Positions 34,619 through 43,262 of a DNA stretch of 64,000 bases are shown piece by piece. The DNA is from Rhizobiales bacterium 65-79. Lineage in GTDB: Bacteria; Pseudomonadota; Alphaproteobacteria; Rhizobiales; Rhizobiaceae. The DNA lies in assembly GCA_001896885.1 (NCBI GenBank), contig MKRJ01000038.1, positions 62,001 through 126,000 on the forward strand. Direction: 5' to 3'. The notes below the pieces were generated by a model, which saw nothing but the letters and a program-made list of their open reading frames with translations, was not told the DNA's origin and made no database searches. Both the position numbers and the translations under genes were made by a program. Numbering within the stretch: position 1 is the stretch's first letter; every line of letters begins with the position of its first letter.

Positions 34619-36777
34619 GACCCTTGCCCGTGAGGTTGCTCGCCCACGGCGGCGAGGCCCATGCCTAGCCGGACCGCTTCGAGGACCGCGGCCTTCCCGT
34701 AGCGACGCCGCACCTCCGCATGCGCCCGCCGGCGCAGATTTTCCATTCGCGCGGAATCGGAACACAAGGCGATGACGGCCGCCGCCAGTTCCTCGTCCGT
34801 CTCGTGGATGAGGATGCTTTCGCCCGGCGTAAAGTCCAGCCCTTCGGCCGCGACCGGGGTCGCGACCACGGGGATGCCCCGGGCCATGGCTTCCAGGATC
34901 TTTATCCGTGTCCCGCCGCCCGTTGCGAGCGGCACGACGCTCACATGGCCGCACTCGAACAGCGGCGAGAGATCGTCCGGGTTCTCCACCAGTTCGACTC
35001 CCGGCATGCCGGCGAGTTCGATGATCGCAGGCTTGGGAGAGCGGCCGGCCAGGAGAAGGCGGGCGTCGCCGAACCGCGTCCTGATCGTCGGCAGTATGTT
35101 CCGCGCCAGTCTTTCGCAGGCTTCGACATTGGGTCGGTAGCCGAGATGGCCGATGAAGAGCAGGACCGGCCAACCGTCGGCCCGGCCCGGCGGATCGGGC
35201 AGTTCCGACGAAATTCTGTCCGCGCGGGGGATGCCGTTCATCACCACGTCGACCGGGATCTCCGCCTTGGAGAACGATCCGAGCCTTTGCCGGTCCTGAT
35301 CGGAGCAGACCCATACGCGGTCGACGATCCGCATCGCCTTTGTTTCCCTGTTTTCGATGCGCCCCTGCCGCCCGAACCGGCGCGGCAGGATTTTCCCGGC
35401 GAGCGGCGTTCTTCCTCGCATCCGGGCATGAAGGTCGGATTCCACATTGTGCATGTCGAGGACGAGCAGGCGTGCGAAAGGGCGCAGCGGCTTCAGAAGC
35501 GCTCCCAGCCCGATGCCCTCCACGATGATTGCGTCGGGCTGGAACTCCCGAACCAGCCGCAGCAGGCGCGGCAGCGCGACCAGAGGGATGCGCCACTCCG
35601 CGGCGGTGCGCCGGCGAACCATCGGGCGGCCGCCCGGCTCTCCGGGGATTTCGAGGCCGGCGACCGCGATGCCGTTGCAAGTCGTCGTTCGCTCGGTCGC
35701 GCGAACCGATACGAGCATCGTCGCGCCGAGACGGGAAGCCGCGAGCGCATTCTGGTAGTTCCTGAGGTCCGCTCCGGAAACGGCTGGATAGGCCGGATCG
35801 TGCGTGATGACCATCGTGCGGATAGGCGGCCGGAGCCCTTCGGGCAAGGACCGTTGCGTCGGCTTCCGCAACCCGAAAGCCTGGGCCGTGCGTCCCGTTG
35901 CAATCCTGGCGTGATATTGGGACGCCTTCCACCCGCTGCGGAAATCCGGATGCGCCCGCACCATGCGGAGAATGCGTTCGGCCTCCGCGTAGCGGCGGCG
36001 CATGATGAGCAGACGGCCGATGCGCAGCGCCACCCATGCCTTGCGCCGCTGCAGGACATCGCGGCCGATCCCGAACCGCGCCAGCCTGGTCAGTTCCAGC
36101 GAAATCCGCACGAGGGTCGTCCGCGGGGTCGAGACGAAGCGCTCGTCCATGCGTTCTTCGTCCATCAGGTAGAGCAGGACAGTGTCGGTTATCGTCACCA
36201 CCCGCAGGCGCGTCAGCACGGCAGCCCAGTAGCAACTGTCCTCGTCCAGCGCGATCGTCGTCGGAAATTTGATGTCGCGGACCTCGTCGATGACCAGCAG
36301 GGCGCTGCCCATCGGAATCGGCGGCAATTCGTTGCGCAGATAGCGGCGCGCGTTCTCGCGCCGGTCCGGGCCGTAGCCGGAGGGGACCTTCAGCTTGTCC
36401 GGCCCATTCTCGGTCCTGCGCAGCATCGAGCCGACGGCAAGTCCCGCGGCGGGATCGCGGGACAGGGCCTGCGTCAGCAAACCCAAGGCGCCGGGAAAGA
36501 CCTCGTCGTCGGCATCGAGGAAGAAGACGTTGCGTTCGCGCGCCGCGGCGATGCCGACGTTCCTGGCCGCGCCGGCGCTGCCGAATTGGCCCTCCACGAT
36601 CCGCAACGGAAGACCGGCGGATGAAGCGGCCTGCTCGGTGACGGCCTGGGTTCCGTCCTGCGATCCGTCGTCCACCAGCAATATCTCGCCGATCAGCGGG
36701 CGATCGGCAGCCAGGCTTTCGATGGTTGCCGCGATCGTGGCGGCCGCGTTCCGCGCTGGGATGATGACGGAAATCAT
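34615..36777 (-). CDS. Two-domain glycosyltransferase: GT2 plus GT4
   Basis: 720 residues. The N-terminal GT2 domain (about 1-230) begins MISVIIPARNAAATIAATIE and has VDDGSQDGT and NVFFLDADDE (DxD). A helical linker follows. The C-terminal GT-B domain (about 340-700) starts VITHDPAYPAVSGADLRNYQ and has VLLFIGHLGYRPNVEACERL and GGGTRIKILEAMARGIPVVA with the EX7E-type motif of GT4. It is translationally coupled to the GT32/GT62 gene, so four transferase modules come from two genes. No flippase or polymerase gene is nearby; the glycan is unknown. Confidence 0.85.
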   Translation of the reverse strand: MISVIIPARNAAATIAATIESLAADRPLIGEILLVDDGSQDGTQAVTEQAASSAGLPLRIVEGQFGSAGAARNVGIAAARERNVFFLDADDEVFPGALGLLTQALSRDPAAGLAVGSMLRRTENGPDKLKVPSGYGPDRRENARRYLRNELPPIPMGSALLVIDEVRDIKFPTTIALDEDSCYWAAVLTRLRVVTITDTVLLYLMDEERMDERFVSTPRTTLVRISLELTRLARFGIGRDVLQRRKAWVALRIGRLLIMRRRYAEAERILRMVRAHPDFRSGWKASQYHARIATGRTAQAFGLRKPTQRSLPEGLRPPIRTMVITHDPAYPAVSGADLRNYQNALAASRLGATMLVSVRATERTTTCNGIAVAGLEIPGEPGGRPMVRRRTAAEWRIPLVALPRLLRLVREFQPDAIIVEGIGLGALLKPLRPFARLLVLDMHNVESDLHARMRGRTPLAGKILPRRFGRQGRIENRETKAMRIVDRVWVCSDQDRQRLGSFSKAEIPVDVVMNGIPRADRISSELPDPPGRADGWPVLLFIGHLGYRPNVEACERLARNILPTIRTRFGDARLLLAGRSPKPAIIELAGMPGVELVENPDDLSPLFECGHVSVVPLATGGGTRIKILEAMARGIPVVATPVAAEGLDFTPGESILIHETDEELAAAVIALCSDSARMENLRRRAHAEVRRRYGKAAVLEAVRLGMGLAAVGEQPHGQGS

Positions 36778-36783
36778 CGGATG

Positions 36784-36990
36784 TCAGGAATCCTCGAAGC
36801 GGCCGCGCCGACGCCTATGGTCGCGGGCCTCCCCAGCCGAAGAGACGGGACGAAGGGACATGTCGGCGAGATCCGAGATGCCGATCGGAAAACCGTCGAG
36901 CCAGCGGGCAATCGTCTCTCCGGAAGAAGAGCTCTGCGAAAGTTCAAGACAGATCGCCGAGAAAGCCAGTTCTTTCAGATCCTTGCGCAT
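36784..36990 (-). CDS. Small hypothetical protein
   Basis: 68 residues from an ATG at 36990, beginning MRKDLKELAFSAICLELSQS, with a basic C-terminus (RRRRGRF). It ends 6 bases before the GT2-GT4 gene and would be its operon partner. No strong ribosome-binding site and no family recognised. It could be a chance open frame. Confidence 0.3.
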   Translation of the reverse strand: MRKDLKELAFSAICLELSQSSSSGETIARWLDGFPIGISDLADMSLRPVSSAGEARDHRRRRGRFEDS

Positions 36991-37336
36991 CGTTTCACTG
37001 TGCACGGACGATAGCCCGTGAGCGGGCGGGTCGGGATGTTTCCCACCCCATGGAGGAGGCAGGCTTACTATCCCCTGTCGAGCAGACGCAAGGCATAGTC
37101 CAGATGATCGCCCATCTTGTTTCCCCTGGCGCAAGCGGCGGCGCCCGAGGCCGACCGCATACAGGCCGCTGGTCCGGAGGGTGTAAGTTCTTGCCGGGCT
37201 TGAAACGCGGGATATCCTCCGATCGTACGACGTGCGCTTGCGCCTTCCGGCATATCCATTCCTTGCAGGCCCTTCGCGATCCTCGAAGGAACGTTCATAC
37301 GGTCCATGGGTTCACACCCATGAAAGGAGAAGAGCC
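36991..37336. other. Divergent intergenic region
   Basis: About 346 bases between the leftward glycosyltransferase genes and the rightward small membrane protein gene. No coding signature stands out. GGTTCACACCCATGAAAGGAG at its end supplies the ribosome-binding site for the small protein. Confidence 0.35.
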
Positions 37337-37528
37337 ATGTCCCAGAGGCCAATCGATGTCGGCCGCGCCGAGCATTTCGGACGACGCCGGTACACGAGCC
37401 CTGAATTCTCCGCGCGGCAGGCGCGCCAGGGCAGGATCGTCCTCAATACGCCGCTACGCCGCGCTGTCTTTATTGCCGGGCTCGTCCTCGCAATCCTCGT
37501 CGCGTTTGTCTTCGTCTATCTCGCTTAA
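37337..37528 (+). CDS. Small single-pass membrane protein
   Basis: 63 residues. A basic N-terminal part (HFGRRRYTSPEFSARQARQG) is followed by one C-terminal hydrophobic segment of about 22 residues (AVFIAGLVLAILVAFVFVYL). AAAGGAGAAGAG at 37323-37334 is a strong ribosome-binding site, which favours this start over the longer frame from 37232. No family recognised. Confidence 0.65.
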   Translation: MSQRPIDVGRAEHFGRRRYTSPEFSARQARQGRIVLNTPLRRAVFIAGLVLAILVAFVFVYLA

Positions 37529-37758
37529 AGGTCCGGGCGCCCGGCAAATTGTTGAATTCCTGCATCACCCGCCGTCGAATGTGGGAATATTCCCGGCTCG
37601 GCCCGGATGTTACAGAAAACGTGAAAACCGCCCGGTTGACATGAAAGGACCCCCGAACAAACTCCGCGCCCAGGGTAGGTCATTTGCCGACGATTCGGCG
37701 CCGCACGGAACGCCCGGGAGAGGCGAAGTTGCGGAGGAACATTTTGGGGGAAACCCAC

Positions 37759-38394
37759 ATGCGCGGAGACATCCTTCATTTCGACGGCGTCCAGGCACTG
37801 GGCGTCATCATCGGTGACGACGGCAGCCGCTACGCCTTCAGCCGCAGCGACCTCTACGAGCGGTTCCCGCCGGCCAAGGCGATCCGGGTCGAATTCCGCG
37901 CGGAAGGGGGCCGCGCCCGCGACATCGCCAGGGCGCGCGTCGCCGCGCGCTCGACCAGCACCGAAAAATCCGCCGAGACCCGCAGGCCAGGCCTGTGGCG
38001 GCATTTTCTCGACGCGCTGACGCGGAACTATGCCAATTTCCGCGGCCGTGCGCGTCGCGCGGAATATTGGAGTTATGCGTTTTTCTGGCTCATGGCGCTG
38101 GCGCTGGTGATGGCGGTCGGCTTCGTCTTCGACGGCGGCCTGACGAACTTCCACGCCGCGATCGAAGCGCCGGCGATCACGCTGACCCTGTCGATCGTCT
38201 TCGTGCTCGCGACGCTCTTGCCGGGGCTCGGCCTCGCCGTCCGCCGCCAGCACGATATCGGGCTCTCGGGCTGGTACTCGCTCTTCGTGCTGATTCCATC
38301 GCTCGGCAGCCTGATCCTGCTCGCCTTCTCGCTCATCCCGAGCCAGAAGCGCGACAACAGGTGGGGTCCGGTGCCGGAGAACGTCATCTCCTGA
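37759..38394 (+). CDS. DUF805 membrane protein with N-terminal cold-shock-like domain
   Basis: 211 residues. Residues 1-60 (GDILHFDGVQALGVIIGDDGSRYAFSRSDL) resemble the cold-shock-like domain often fused to small membrane proteins. From about 95 the DUF805 domain follows: YANFRGRARRAEYWSYAFFW, three hydrophobic segments, RRQHDIGLSGW and RWGP near the end. Function unknown. The ATG at 37759 is preferred to the longer frame from 37684 because domain homology begins right after it. Confidence 0.8.
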   Translation: MRGDILHFDGVQALGVIIGDDGSRYAFSRSDLYERFPPAKAIRVEFRAEGGRARDIARARVAARSTSTEKSAETRRPGLWRHFLDALTRNYANFRGRARRAEYWSYAFFWLMALALVMAVGFVFDGGLTNFHAAIEAPAITLTLSIVFVLATLLPGLGLAVRRQHDIGLSGWYSLFVLIPSLGSLILLAFSLIPSQKRDNRWGPVPENVIS

Positions 38395-38496
38395 GGGAGA
38401 GCGATCCCGCGCGAGCATCGGGAGTTCGTAGGACTGCTCCCGCTATCTCGGGCTTGTCCCGAGTATAGCGTTTGAAATCGGCCGCGCAGCGGATGC

Positions 38497-39609
38497 CTAT
38501 TTCGAAAGCGCCAGGAACTTTGCCGTGATGGCGTCGCCCATCTCGGTCGTACCGACTTTCCTCATGCCTTCCGAATGGATGTCGGCGGTCCTGAGACCGT
38601 CGTCGAGCACCGCGGCGATCGCCGCCTCCAGCCGGTCCGCTTCGCTCGTCATGCCGAATGAATAACGCAGGCACATGGCGAAGGAGGCGATCATGGCGAT
38701 CGGATTGGCGAGGCCCTTGCCGGCGATATCGGGCGCCGAGCCGTGCACCGGCTCGTAGAGCGCCTTGCGGCTGCCGGTCTTCGGATCCGGAGCGCCGAGC
38801 GAAGCGGAGGGCAGCATGCCGATCGAGCCGGTGAGCATGGCGGCGATGTCGGAGAGCATATCGCCGAAGAGGTTATCGGTGACGATGACATCGAACTGCT
38901 TCGGCCAGCGCACGAGTTGCATGCCGCCGGCGTCGGCCAGCATGTGGTCGAGCTTCACGTCGGAGTAGCGCGCCTTGTGCATTGCCGTGACGACCTCGTT
39001 CCACAGCACGCCCGACTTCATGACGTTGCGCTTTTCCATCGAGGTGACGTGGTTCTTCCGCGTCCGCGCCAGTTCGAAGGCGACGCCTGAGATGCGCTCT
39101 ATCTCGAACGTGTCGTAAACCTGCGTGTCGATGCCGCGTTTCTGGCCGTTGCCGAGATCGATGATCTCCTTCGGCTCGCCGAAATAAACGCCACCGGTCA
39201 ATTCGCGCACGATCAGGATGTCGAGGCCTTCGACCACTTCGTGCTTCAGCGAGGACGAATCGGCCAGCGCCGGATAGCAGATGGCGGGCCTGAGATTGGC
39301 AAAGAGCTGCATGTCCTTGCGCAGGCGAAGCAGTCCCGCCTCGGGCCGCACCTCGTAGGGCACGCCGTCCCATTTCGGCCCGCCGACCGCGCCGAAGAGC
39401 ACGGCATCCGCCGCCATCGCCTTGTCCATGTCCGCGTCGGAGATAGCCTTGCCGTGGGCGTCGTAGGCGCACCCCCCGACCAGGCCCTCCTCGGTCGTGA
39501 AGCCGCTGCCGAGTTTCTCGTTCATGGCTGCGATCAGCTTCCTGACCTCGGCCATGGCCTCGGGGCCGATGCCGTCGCCGGGGAGAAGGAAGAGCTTGCG
39601 CGATGCCAT
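38497..39609 (-). CDS. leuB: 3-Isopropylmalate dehydrogenase
   Basis: 370 residues. It has [15 protein letters not shown] near the start, [17 protein letters not shown], the substrate motif [29 protein letters not shown] with metal-binding Asp residues, and [18 protein letters not shown]. It oxidises and decarboxylates 3-isopropylmalate with NAD in leucine synthesis. leuD lies about 560 bases upstream on the same strand, with a RidA gene between; leuC is not in the window. Confidence 0.96.
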   Translation of the reverse strand: MASRKLFLLPGDGIGPEAMAEVRKLIAAMNEKLGSGFTTEEGLVGGCAYDAHGKAISDADMDKAMAADAVLFGAVGGPKWDGVPYEVRPEAGLLRLRKDMQLFANLRPAICYPALADSSSLKHEVVEGLDILIVRELTGGVYFGEPKEIIDLGNGQKRGIDTQVYDTFEIERISGVAFELARTRKNHVTSMEKRNVMKSGVLWNEVVTAMHKARYSDVKLDHMLADAGGMQLVRWPKQFDVIVTDNLFGDMLSDIAAMLTGSIGMLPSASLGAPDPKTGSRKALYEPVHGSAPDIAGKGLANPIAMIASFAMCLRYSFGMTSEADRLEAAIAAVLDDGLRTADIHSEGMRKVGTTEMGDAITAKFLALSK

Positions 39610-39764
39610 GGAATATTCCTGAAATGAATGACTTGGACCGCGGCTTTGCTAAACGCTGGCCGTCTCCCGTGCAAGCCCAGAGCGGCGGGCTTTGCTTGAG
39701 CCAGGGCCGGATCCTCATAGGCGATATCGTTCTTCTGATCGCCGGTGTGACTTTTAGCGGCCGC

Positions 39765-40154
39765 TCATGCGCCTCTTCTGAGCGCCGTCGCCTCGATCTC
39801 GACCTTCATCTCGGGACGAATGAGCCCACAGATGGTCATCGTCGCGGCGGGCCTTAGGTCGCCAAACACCTTTCCGGTCACCATGAACACCGCGTCGGCG
39901 AAGGCGGCATCCGTCACGTGGTAATGCACGCGCACGATGTCTTCCATGGCGAAACCGGCGTCGCCGAGTGCCTTTTCGATCGTCGCGAGGCAATTCCGCG
40001 CCTGCTCCCCGACATCGTCGGGCATGCTCATCGTGGCGTAGTCGTAGCCCGTCGTGCCGGCGACGAAGCACCAGTCGCCCTGGACGACGGCACGCGAATA
40101 GCCTGCCGCCTTCTCGAAGGGCGAGCCGGTGGAGATCAGCCGCCGTTCGGCCAT
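39765..40154 (-). CDS. RidA/YjgF-family protein
   Basis: 129 residues. It has the YjgF fold pattern: ISTGSPFEKAAGYSRAV, FVAGTTGYDYATM, EDIVRVHYHVTD and the C-terminal RPAATMTICGLIRPEMKVEIEA with the conserved Arg and Glu. RidA proteins hydrolyse reactive enamine/imine intermediates. The insertion between leuD and leuB would fit a housekeeping role in amino-acid metabolism, but the subgroup is not the classical RidA, so the substrate is open. Confidence 0.85.
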   Translation of the reverse strand: MAERRLISTGSPFEKAAGYSRAVVQGDWCFVAGTTGYDYATMSMPDDVGEQARNCLATIEKALGDAGFAMEDIVRVHYHVTDAAFADAVFMVTGKVFGDLRPAATMTICGLIRPEMKVEIEATALRRGA

Positions 40155-40173
40155 GCCGGGATCGGTCCCGGAC

Positions 40174-40779
40174 TCAGGCCCAGGGCCGGCTTTCAGCGTA
40201 GTCTTTCTCGAAACTGTCGATGGATTTCGACTTCTGCAAGGTCAGGCCGATATCGTCGAGCCCGTTCAGCAGGCAGTGCCGGCGGAATTCGTCGAGTTCG
40301 AACTTGACCACGCCGCCATCCGGCCCGCGGATTTCCATCGCCTCGAGATCGACCGTGACCGTCGCATTCGCACCACGCGAGGCATCGTCGAGCAATTTCT
40401 CCAGATCCTCGGGGCTGACCACCACCGGCAGGATGCCGTTCTTGAAGCAATTATTGTAGAAGATATCGGCGAATGAGGTCGAAATGACGCAGCGTATGCC
40501 GAAATCGAGCAGCGCCCAGGGCGCGTGCTCGCGGCTCGAGCCGCAGCCGAAATTGTCGCCGGCGACCAGGATCTGCGCGTGGCGGTAGGCCGGCTTGTTG
40601 AGCACGAAATCCGGGTTCTCCGCCCCGTCGTCGAGATAGCGCATCTCGGCAAAGAGGCCCTTGCCGAGCCCAGTGCGCTTGATCGTCTTCAGGTAATCCT
40701 TGGGTATGATCATGTCGGTATCGACATTGACGATCGGCAAAGGCGCTGCGACGCCGGTGATTTTCGTGAACTTTTCCAT
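40174..40779 (-). CDS. leuD: 3-Isopropylmalate dehydratase small subunit
   Basis: 201 residues. It carries [14 protein letters not shown] near residue 20, [20 protein letters not shown] in the middle (swivel-domain signature) and [18 protein letters not shown]. With LeuC it isomerises 2- to 3-isopropylmalate. It is the first of leuD-ridA-leuB on this strand, with a 19-base gap to ridA. Confidence 0.96.
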   Translation of the reverse strand: MEKFTKITGVAAPLPIVNVDTDMIIPKDYLKTIKRTGLGKGLFAEMRYLDDGAENPDFVLNKPAYRHAQILVAGDNFGCGSSREHAPWALLDFGIRCVISTSFADIFYNNCFKNGILPVVVSPEDLEKLLDDASRGANATVTVDLEAMEIRGPDGGVVKFELDEFRRHCLLNGLDDIGLTLQKSKSIDSFEKDYAESRPWA

Positions 40780-41053
40780 GGGCCTGACTTCCGCTGAACC
40801 AAGCCGAGCCTTACAGGAAAGAGGGACGAAGGAAAAGGGTTCGCAGGGCGGCGGGCATCACGATGCCGGCGGCGGCAAACCGGAAGGCGAGGCGTTTCGA
40901 GCCTTGACCGCAGAGCGCGGCGCATTGCCATAGGCTTGGCTCTTGTCCTTCACGAAAAGAATCATCATATTTCGCCTAGGCATGCTGGAGTCTCGCCAGC
41001 GGCGCCTGGGCGAGTGCCCGACACCGGACGGGACAGAAGCAACAGAGGAAACC

Positions 41054-41800
41054 ATGGCTGATCTTCGCAACTATCAGTCGCGCGTAACGGGCGCCCAGGG
41101 TCGAGCCGATGTCTCCATCGACCAGGGCCTGCGCGCTTACATGCTGCGCGTCTATAACCTGATGGCGCTCGGCCTCGCCATCACGGGCCTTGCCGCGTGG
41201 GGCGCATTCAGTTTCGCCGTCACGCCTGACGGCCAGCTCACCCAGTTCGGCTATCTGATGTTCCAGAGCGGCTTGCGCTGGGTCGTGATCTTCGCGCCGC
41301 TCGCGCTCGTCTTCTTCCTGAGCTTCAGGATCAACTCGATGAGCGTACCGGCCGCGCAGACGACTTTCTGGGTCTATGCGGCCCTTGTGGGCCTGTCGCT
41401 CTCGGTGCTGTTCCTGGTCTATACCCAGACCAGCATCGTCAGGACGTTCTTCATCACGGCCGCCGCCTTCGGCGGGCTGTCGCTCTACGGCTACACGACC
41501 AAGCGCGACCTGTCGGCAATGGGCTCGTTCCTGATCATGGGCGTGTTCGGCGTCATCATCGCCTCGCTGGTCAACATTTTCCTTGCCTCTTCGGCGCTCC
41601 AGTTCGCGATCTCGGTGATCGGCGTCCTGGTCTTTGCGGGCCTGACCGCCTTCGACACGCAGCAGATCAAGGAAATGTACTACGAGGGCGACGCCGAAGT
41701 CGTGGCCGGCCGCAAGGCCATCATGGGCGCGCTGAGGCTCTATCTCGACTTCATCAACCTCTTCATGTTCCTGATGCAGTTCCTCGGCGATCGCCGCTGA
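41054..41800 (+). CDS. Bax inhibitor-1/YccA-family membrane protein
   Basis: 248 residues with seven hydrophobic segments. It starts MADLRNYQSRVTGAQGRADVSI with GAGGAAAC placed before the ATG at 41054; a frame open from 40943 adds residues without homology. Family features are IDQGLRAYMLRVYNLMALGL and the end TAFDTQQIKEMYYEG. The family forms pH-sensitive calcium leak channels or modulates FtsH; the role here is unknown. It is followed by a good terminator. Confidence 0.9.
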   Translation: MADLRNYQSRVTGAQGRADVSIDQGLRAYMLRVYNLMALGLAITGLAAWGAFSFAVTPDGQLTQFGYLMFQSGLRWVVIFAPLALVFFLSFRINSMSVPAAQTTFWVYAALVGLSLSVLFLVYTQTSIVRTFFITAAAFGGLSLYGYTTKRDLSAMGSFLIMGVFGVIIASLVNIFLASSALQFAISVIGVLVFAGLTAFDTQQIKEMYYEGDAEVVAGRKAIMGALRLYLDFINLFMFLMQFLGDRR

Positions 41801-41822
41801 GGAAAGCGAAAGACACGGATCG

Positions 41823-41852
41823 GGGCGGCCTTCGGGTCGCCCTTTTCTTTTG
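41823..41852 (+). terminator. Rho-independent terminator after the Bax-inhibitor gene
   Basis: GGGCGGCC and GGTCGCCC form an 8-bp stem (one G-T pair) with a TTCG tetraloop, followed by TTTTCTTTTG. Confidence 0.8.
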
Positions 41853-41897
41853 TCCGCTTGGCTGCCTATAAGGGCGCGAGCACCGAGGGGCAGAGCG

Positions 41898-42464
41898 ATG
41901 GCGACCATACGCGCGGCGCGGGAAACCGATCTCGACCGCATCACCGAGATCTATGCCGATGCGGTCCGCCACGGCACTGCAAGCTATGAACTGGAACCGC
42001 CGACGAGGGAGGAGATGGGAGCGCGGTTCGCCGCGCTCGCCGGCAAGGGCTTCCCCTATATCGTCGCCGAGGACGGGGACGGCGGCATTCTCGGCTATGC
42101 CTATGCCGGACCCTTCCGGCCGCGCCCCGCCTACCGCTTCGTCGTCGAGGATTCCATCTACGTCGCACCGGAGGCCAAGGGCCGCGGCCTCGGCCTGCAG
42201 CTCCTCCAGGCACTGGTGGGAGAGGTTAAACGGCTCGGCTTCCGGCAGATCATCGCCGTCATCGGCGACGGCACGCCCGAGAGCGCCTCGGTCCGGCTGC
42301 ACGAGAAAATGGGCTTTCGCCATTCCGGCCGCCTGGAAGGCACAGGCTACAAGCGTGGCCGCTGGCTCGACACGGCCTTCATGCAGCTTTCCTTCAACGG
42401 CGGCGCCGATACGGCGCCCGATCCGGAATCCTTTCCTGAGCGGATATATCGCGAGGGGCGGTAG
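41898..42464 (+). CDS. GNAT acetyltransferase, phosphinothricin acetyltransferase (PAT) type
   Basis: 188 residues. It matches the PAT/MnaT group: IRAARETDLDRITEIYADAV, HGTASYELEPPTREEM, GYAYAGPFRPRPAYRF, VEDSIYVAPEAKGRGLGLQL (acetyl-CoA loop) and HEKMGFRHSGRLEGTGYK. Members acetylate phosphinothricin, methionine sulfone or related amino acids. The ATG at 41898 follows GGGGCAGAG and starts the homology. Confidence 0.88.
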   Translation: MATIRAARETDLDRITEIYADAVRHGTASYELEPPTREEMGARFAALAGKGFPYIVAEDGDGGILGYAYAGPFRPRPAYRFVVEDSIYVAPEAKGRGLGLQLLQALVGEVKRLGFRQIIAVIGDGTPESASVRLHEKMGFRHSGRLEGTGYKRGRWLDTAFMQLSFNGGADTAPDPESFPERIYREGR

Positions 42465-42488
42465 CCGCGCCCCGGAGCATGCGCCCGA

Positions 42489-42875
42489 TCAGGCTTCGGC
42501 GAGGCGGAGCGCCTTGTCGAAGATGCCCAGCACACGGCCGAGCTCATGCCCTCTTTTCAGGATGACGCCGCCGGCGGCGATCACTGCGAAGGCGCCCTGG
42601 CGGCGCGCCAGTTTCGGCATCTTGGCGATCTGGAAGAGCGGAACCTCGCTCGTGCGCCGGAACACGGAGAACACCGCGCGATCCGGAAGATGGTCGATGG
42701 CGTAGTCCCGCCATTCGCCGGCAGCAACCATTCGGCCATAGACGCGAAGTATCTGGTCGAGTTCCCGACGGTCGAAGGTGACCGGCAATTCGAGATGACG
42801 GCGCCGGGCTTCCTGAAACGGGATCAATATTGCGGAATCGTCCCCATCCTCCGTGGCGTCTCCGCGATCGACCAT
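42489..42875 (-). CDS. DUF2794 domain protein
   Basis: 128 residues. It carries the DUF2794 core: LPVTFDRRELDQILRVYGRM, VAAGEWRDYAIDHLPDRAVF, SVFRRTSEVPLFQIAKMPKL and LKRGHELGRVL. This is a small cytoplasmic protein of unknown function, conserved in alphaproteobacteria and often near acnA and the DUF1223 gene, as here. Confidence 0.88.
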   Translation of the reverse strand: MVDRGDATEDGDDSAILIPFQEARRRHLELPVTFDRRELDQILRVYGRMVAAGEWRDYAIDHLPDRAVFSVFRRTSEVPLFQIAKMPKLARRQGAFAVIAAGGVILKRGHELGRVLGIFDKALRLAEA

Positions 42876-43039
42876 ATAGAATGCCTCTCATCCAGCACGT
42901 CGGGCCACGTTCGCGCGTCCCTTCATGAAAATCAACCCCGACCCGCGACTCCCCGCCGTCCTCACGGACGGTCACAAAGCGGAACAGGGTGTCGGAATTG
43001 GTGATGGTTCGCCACAATCCCGCCGCATATAATCCTAGC

Positions 43040-43226
43040 TGACGCCCAAATATCTGGCGACCATCCGATCGTTGCCTGAGACGGTTCGGTCCGGCGTTGG
43101 CTCCGTAAACCCCAAGCCCCCCGCCCACGGGGCCTTGGCCGGATCGAACCAGCCAGGCTTTCAAAGCCCGGTTCCAGAGCACGATGGAATAAGATGCCGG
43201 TGTCAGCGAGCTGACGCCGGCTTTTT
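43040..43226 (+). ncRNA. Candidate structured small RNA
   Basis: TATAAT at 43028-43033 would start a transcript near 43040 ending at the terminator at 43226, about 187 bases. Inside is a 13-bp stem, GGTTCGGTCCGGC (43083-43095) with GCCGGATCGAACC (43138-43150). A 3x3 internal loop and a further 8-bp stem GGCTCCGT/ACGGGGCC (43099-43106, 43127-43134) follow. GCTGACGCC at 43038-43046, at the predicted 5' end, can pair with GGTGTCAGC (43199-43207), the left arm of the terminator. A rod with paired ends and this length recalls 6S RNA, but I cannot confirm the family. The -35 is weak. Confidence 0.35.
43196..43226 (+). terminator. Strong hairpin with T5, plus-strand polarity
   Basis: GCCGGTGTCAGC and GCTGACGCCGGC (one T-G pair) form a 12-base stem over a tiny GA loop (in practice 11 bp with CGAG), followed by TTTTT. 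The flanking protein genes are both on the minus strand, so a plus-strand terminator here needs a plus-strand transcript, or it acts weakly for the DUF1223 gene in the other direction. Confidence 0.7.
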
Positions 43227-43262
43227 CATGCCGGGAGTTGATGAGCGGCCGGAACGCGTCGA

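Larger units (their letters stand above)
42876..43262. other. Intergenic region between DUF2794 and DUF1223 genes
   Basis: About 387 bases with no convincing gene in any frame. It contains a perfect TATAAT (43028-43033), a long hairpin (43083-43150) and a terminator with T run on the plus strand (43196-43226), described separately as a candidate RNA gene. Confidence 0.5.

Noticed and set aside
34619-36235. Open frame extending the GT32/GT62 gene upstream to give a 1065-residue protein
   Set aside because: This part lies in another frame of the GT2-GT4 gene, is Arg/Pro/Gly-rich and shows no domain; the real start is the ATG at 34618 overlapping the upstream stop.
42876-43226. tmRNA or RNase P RNA in the structured region
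   Set aside because: No tag-peptide codons of the AANDN type and no GAGGAAAGTCC-type RNase P signature on either strand.
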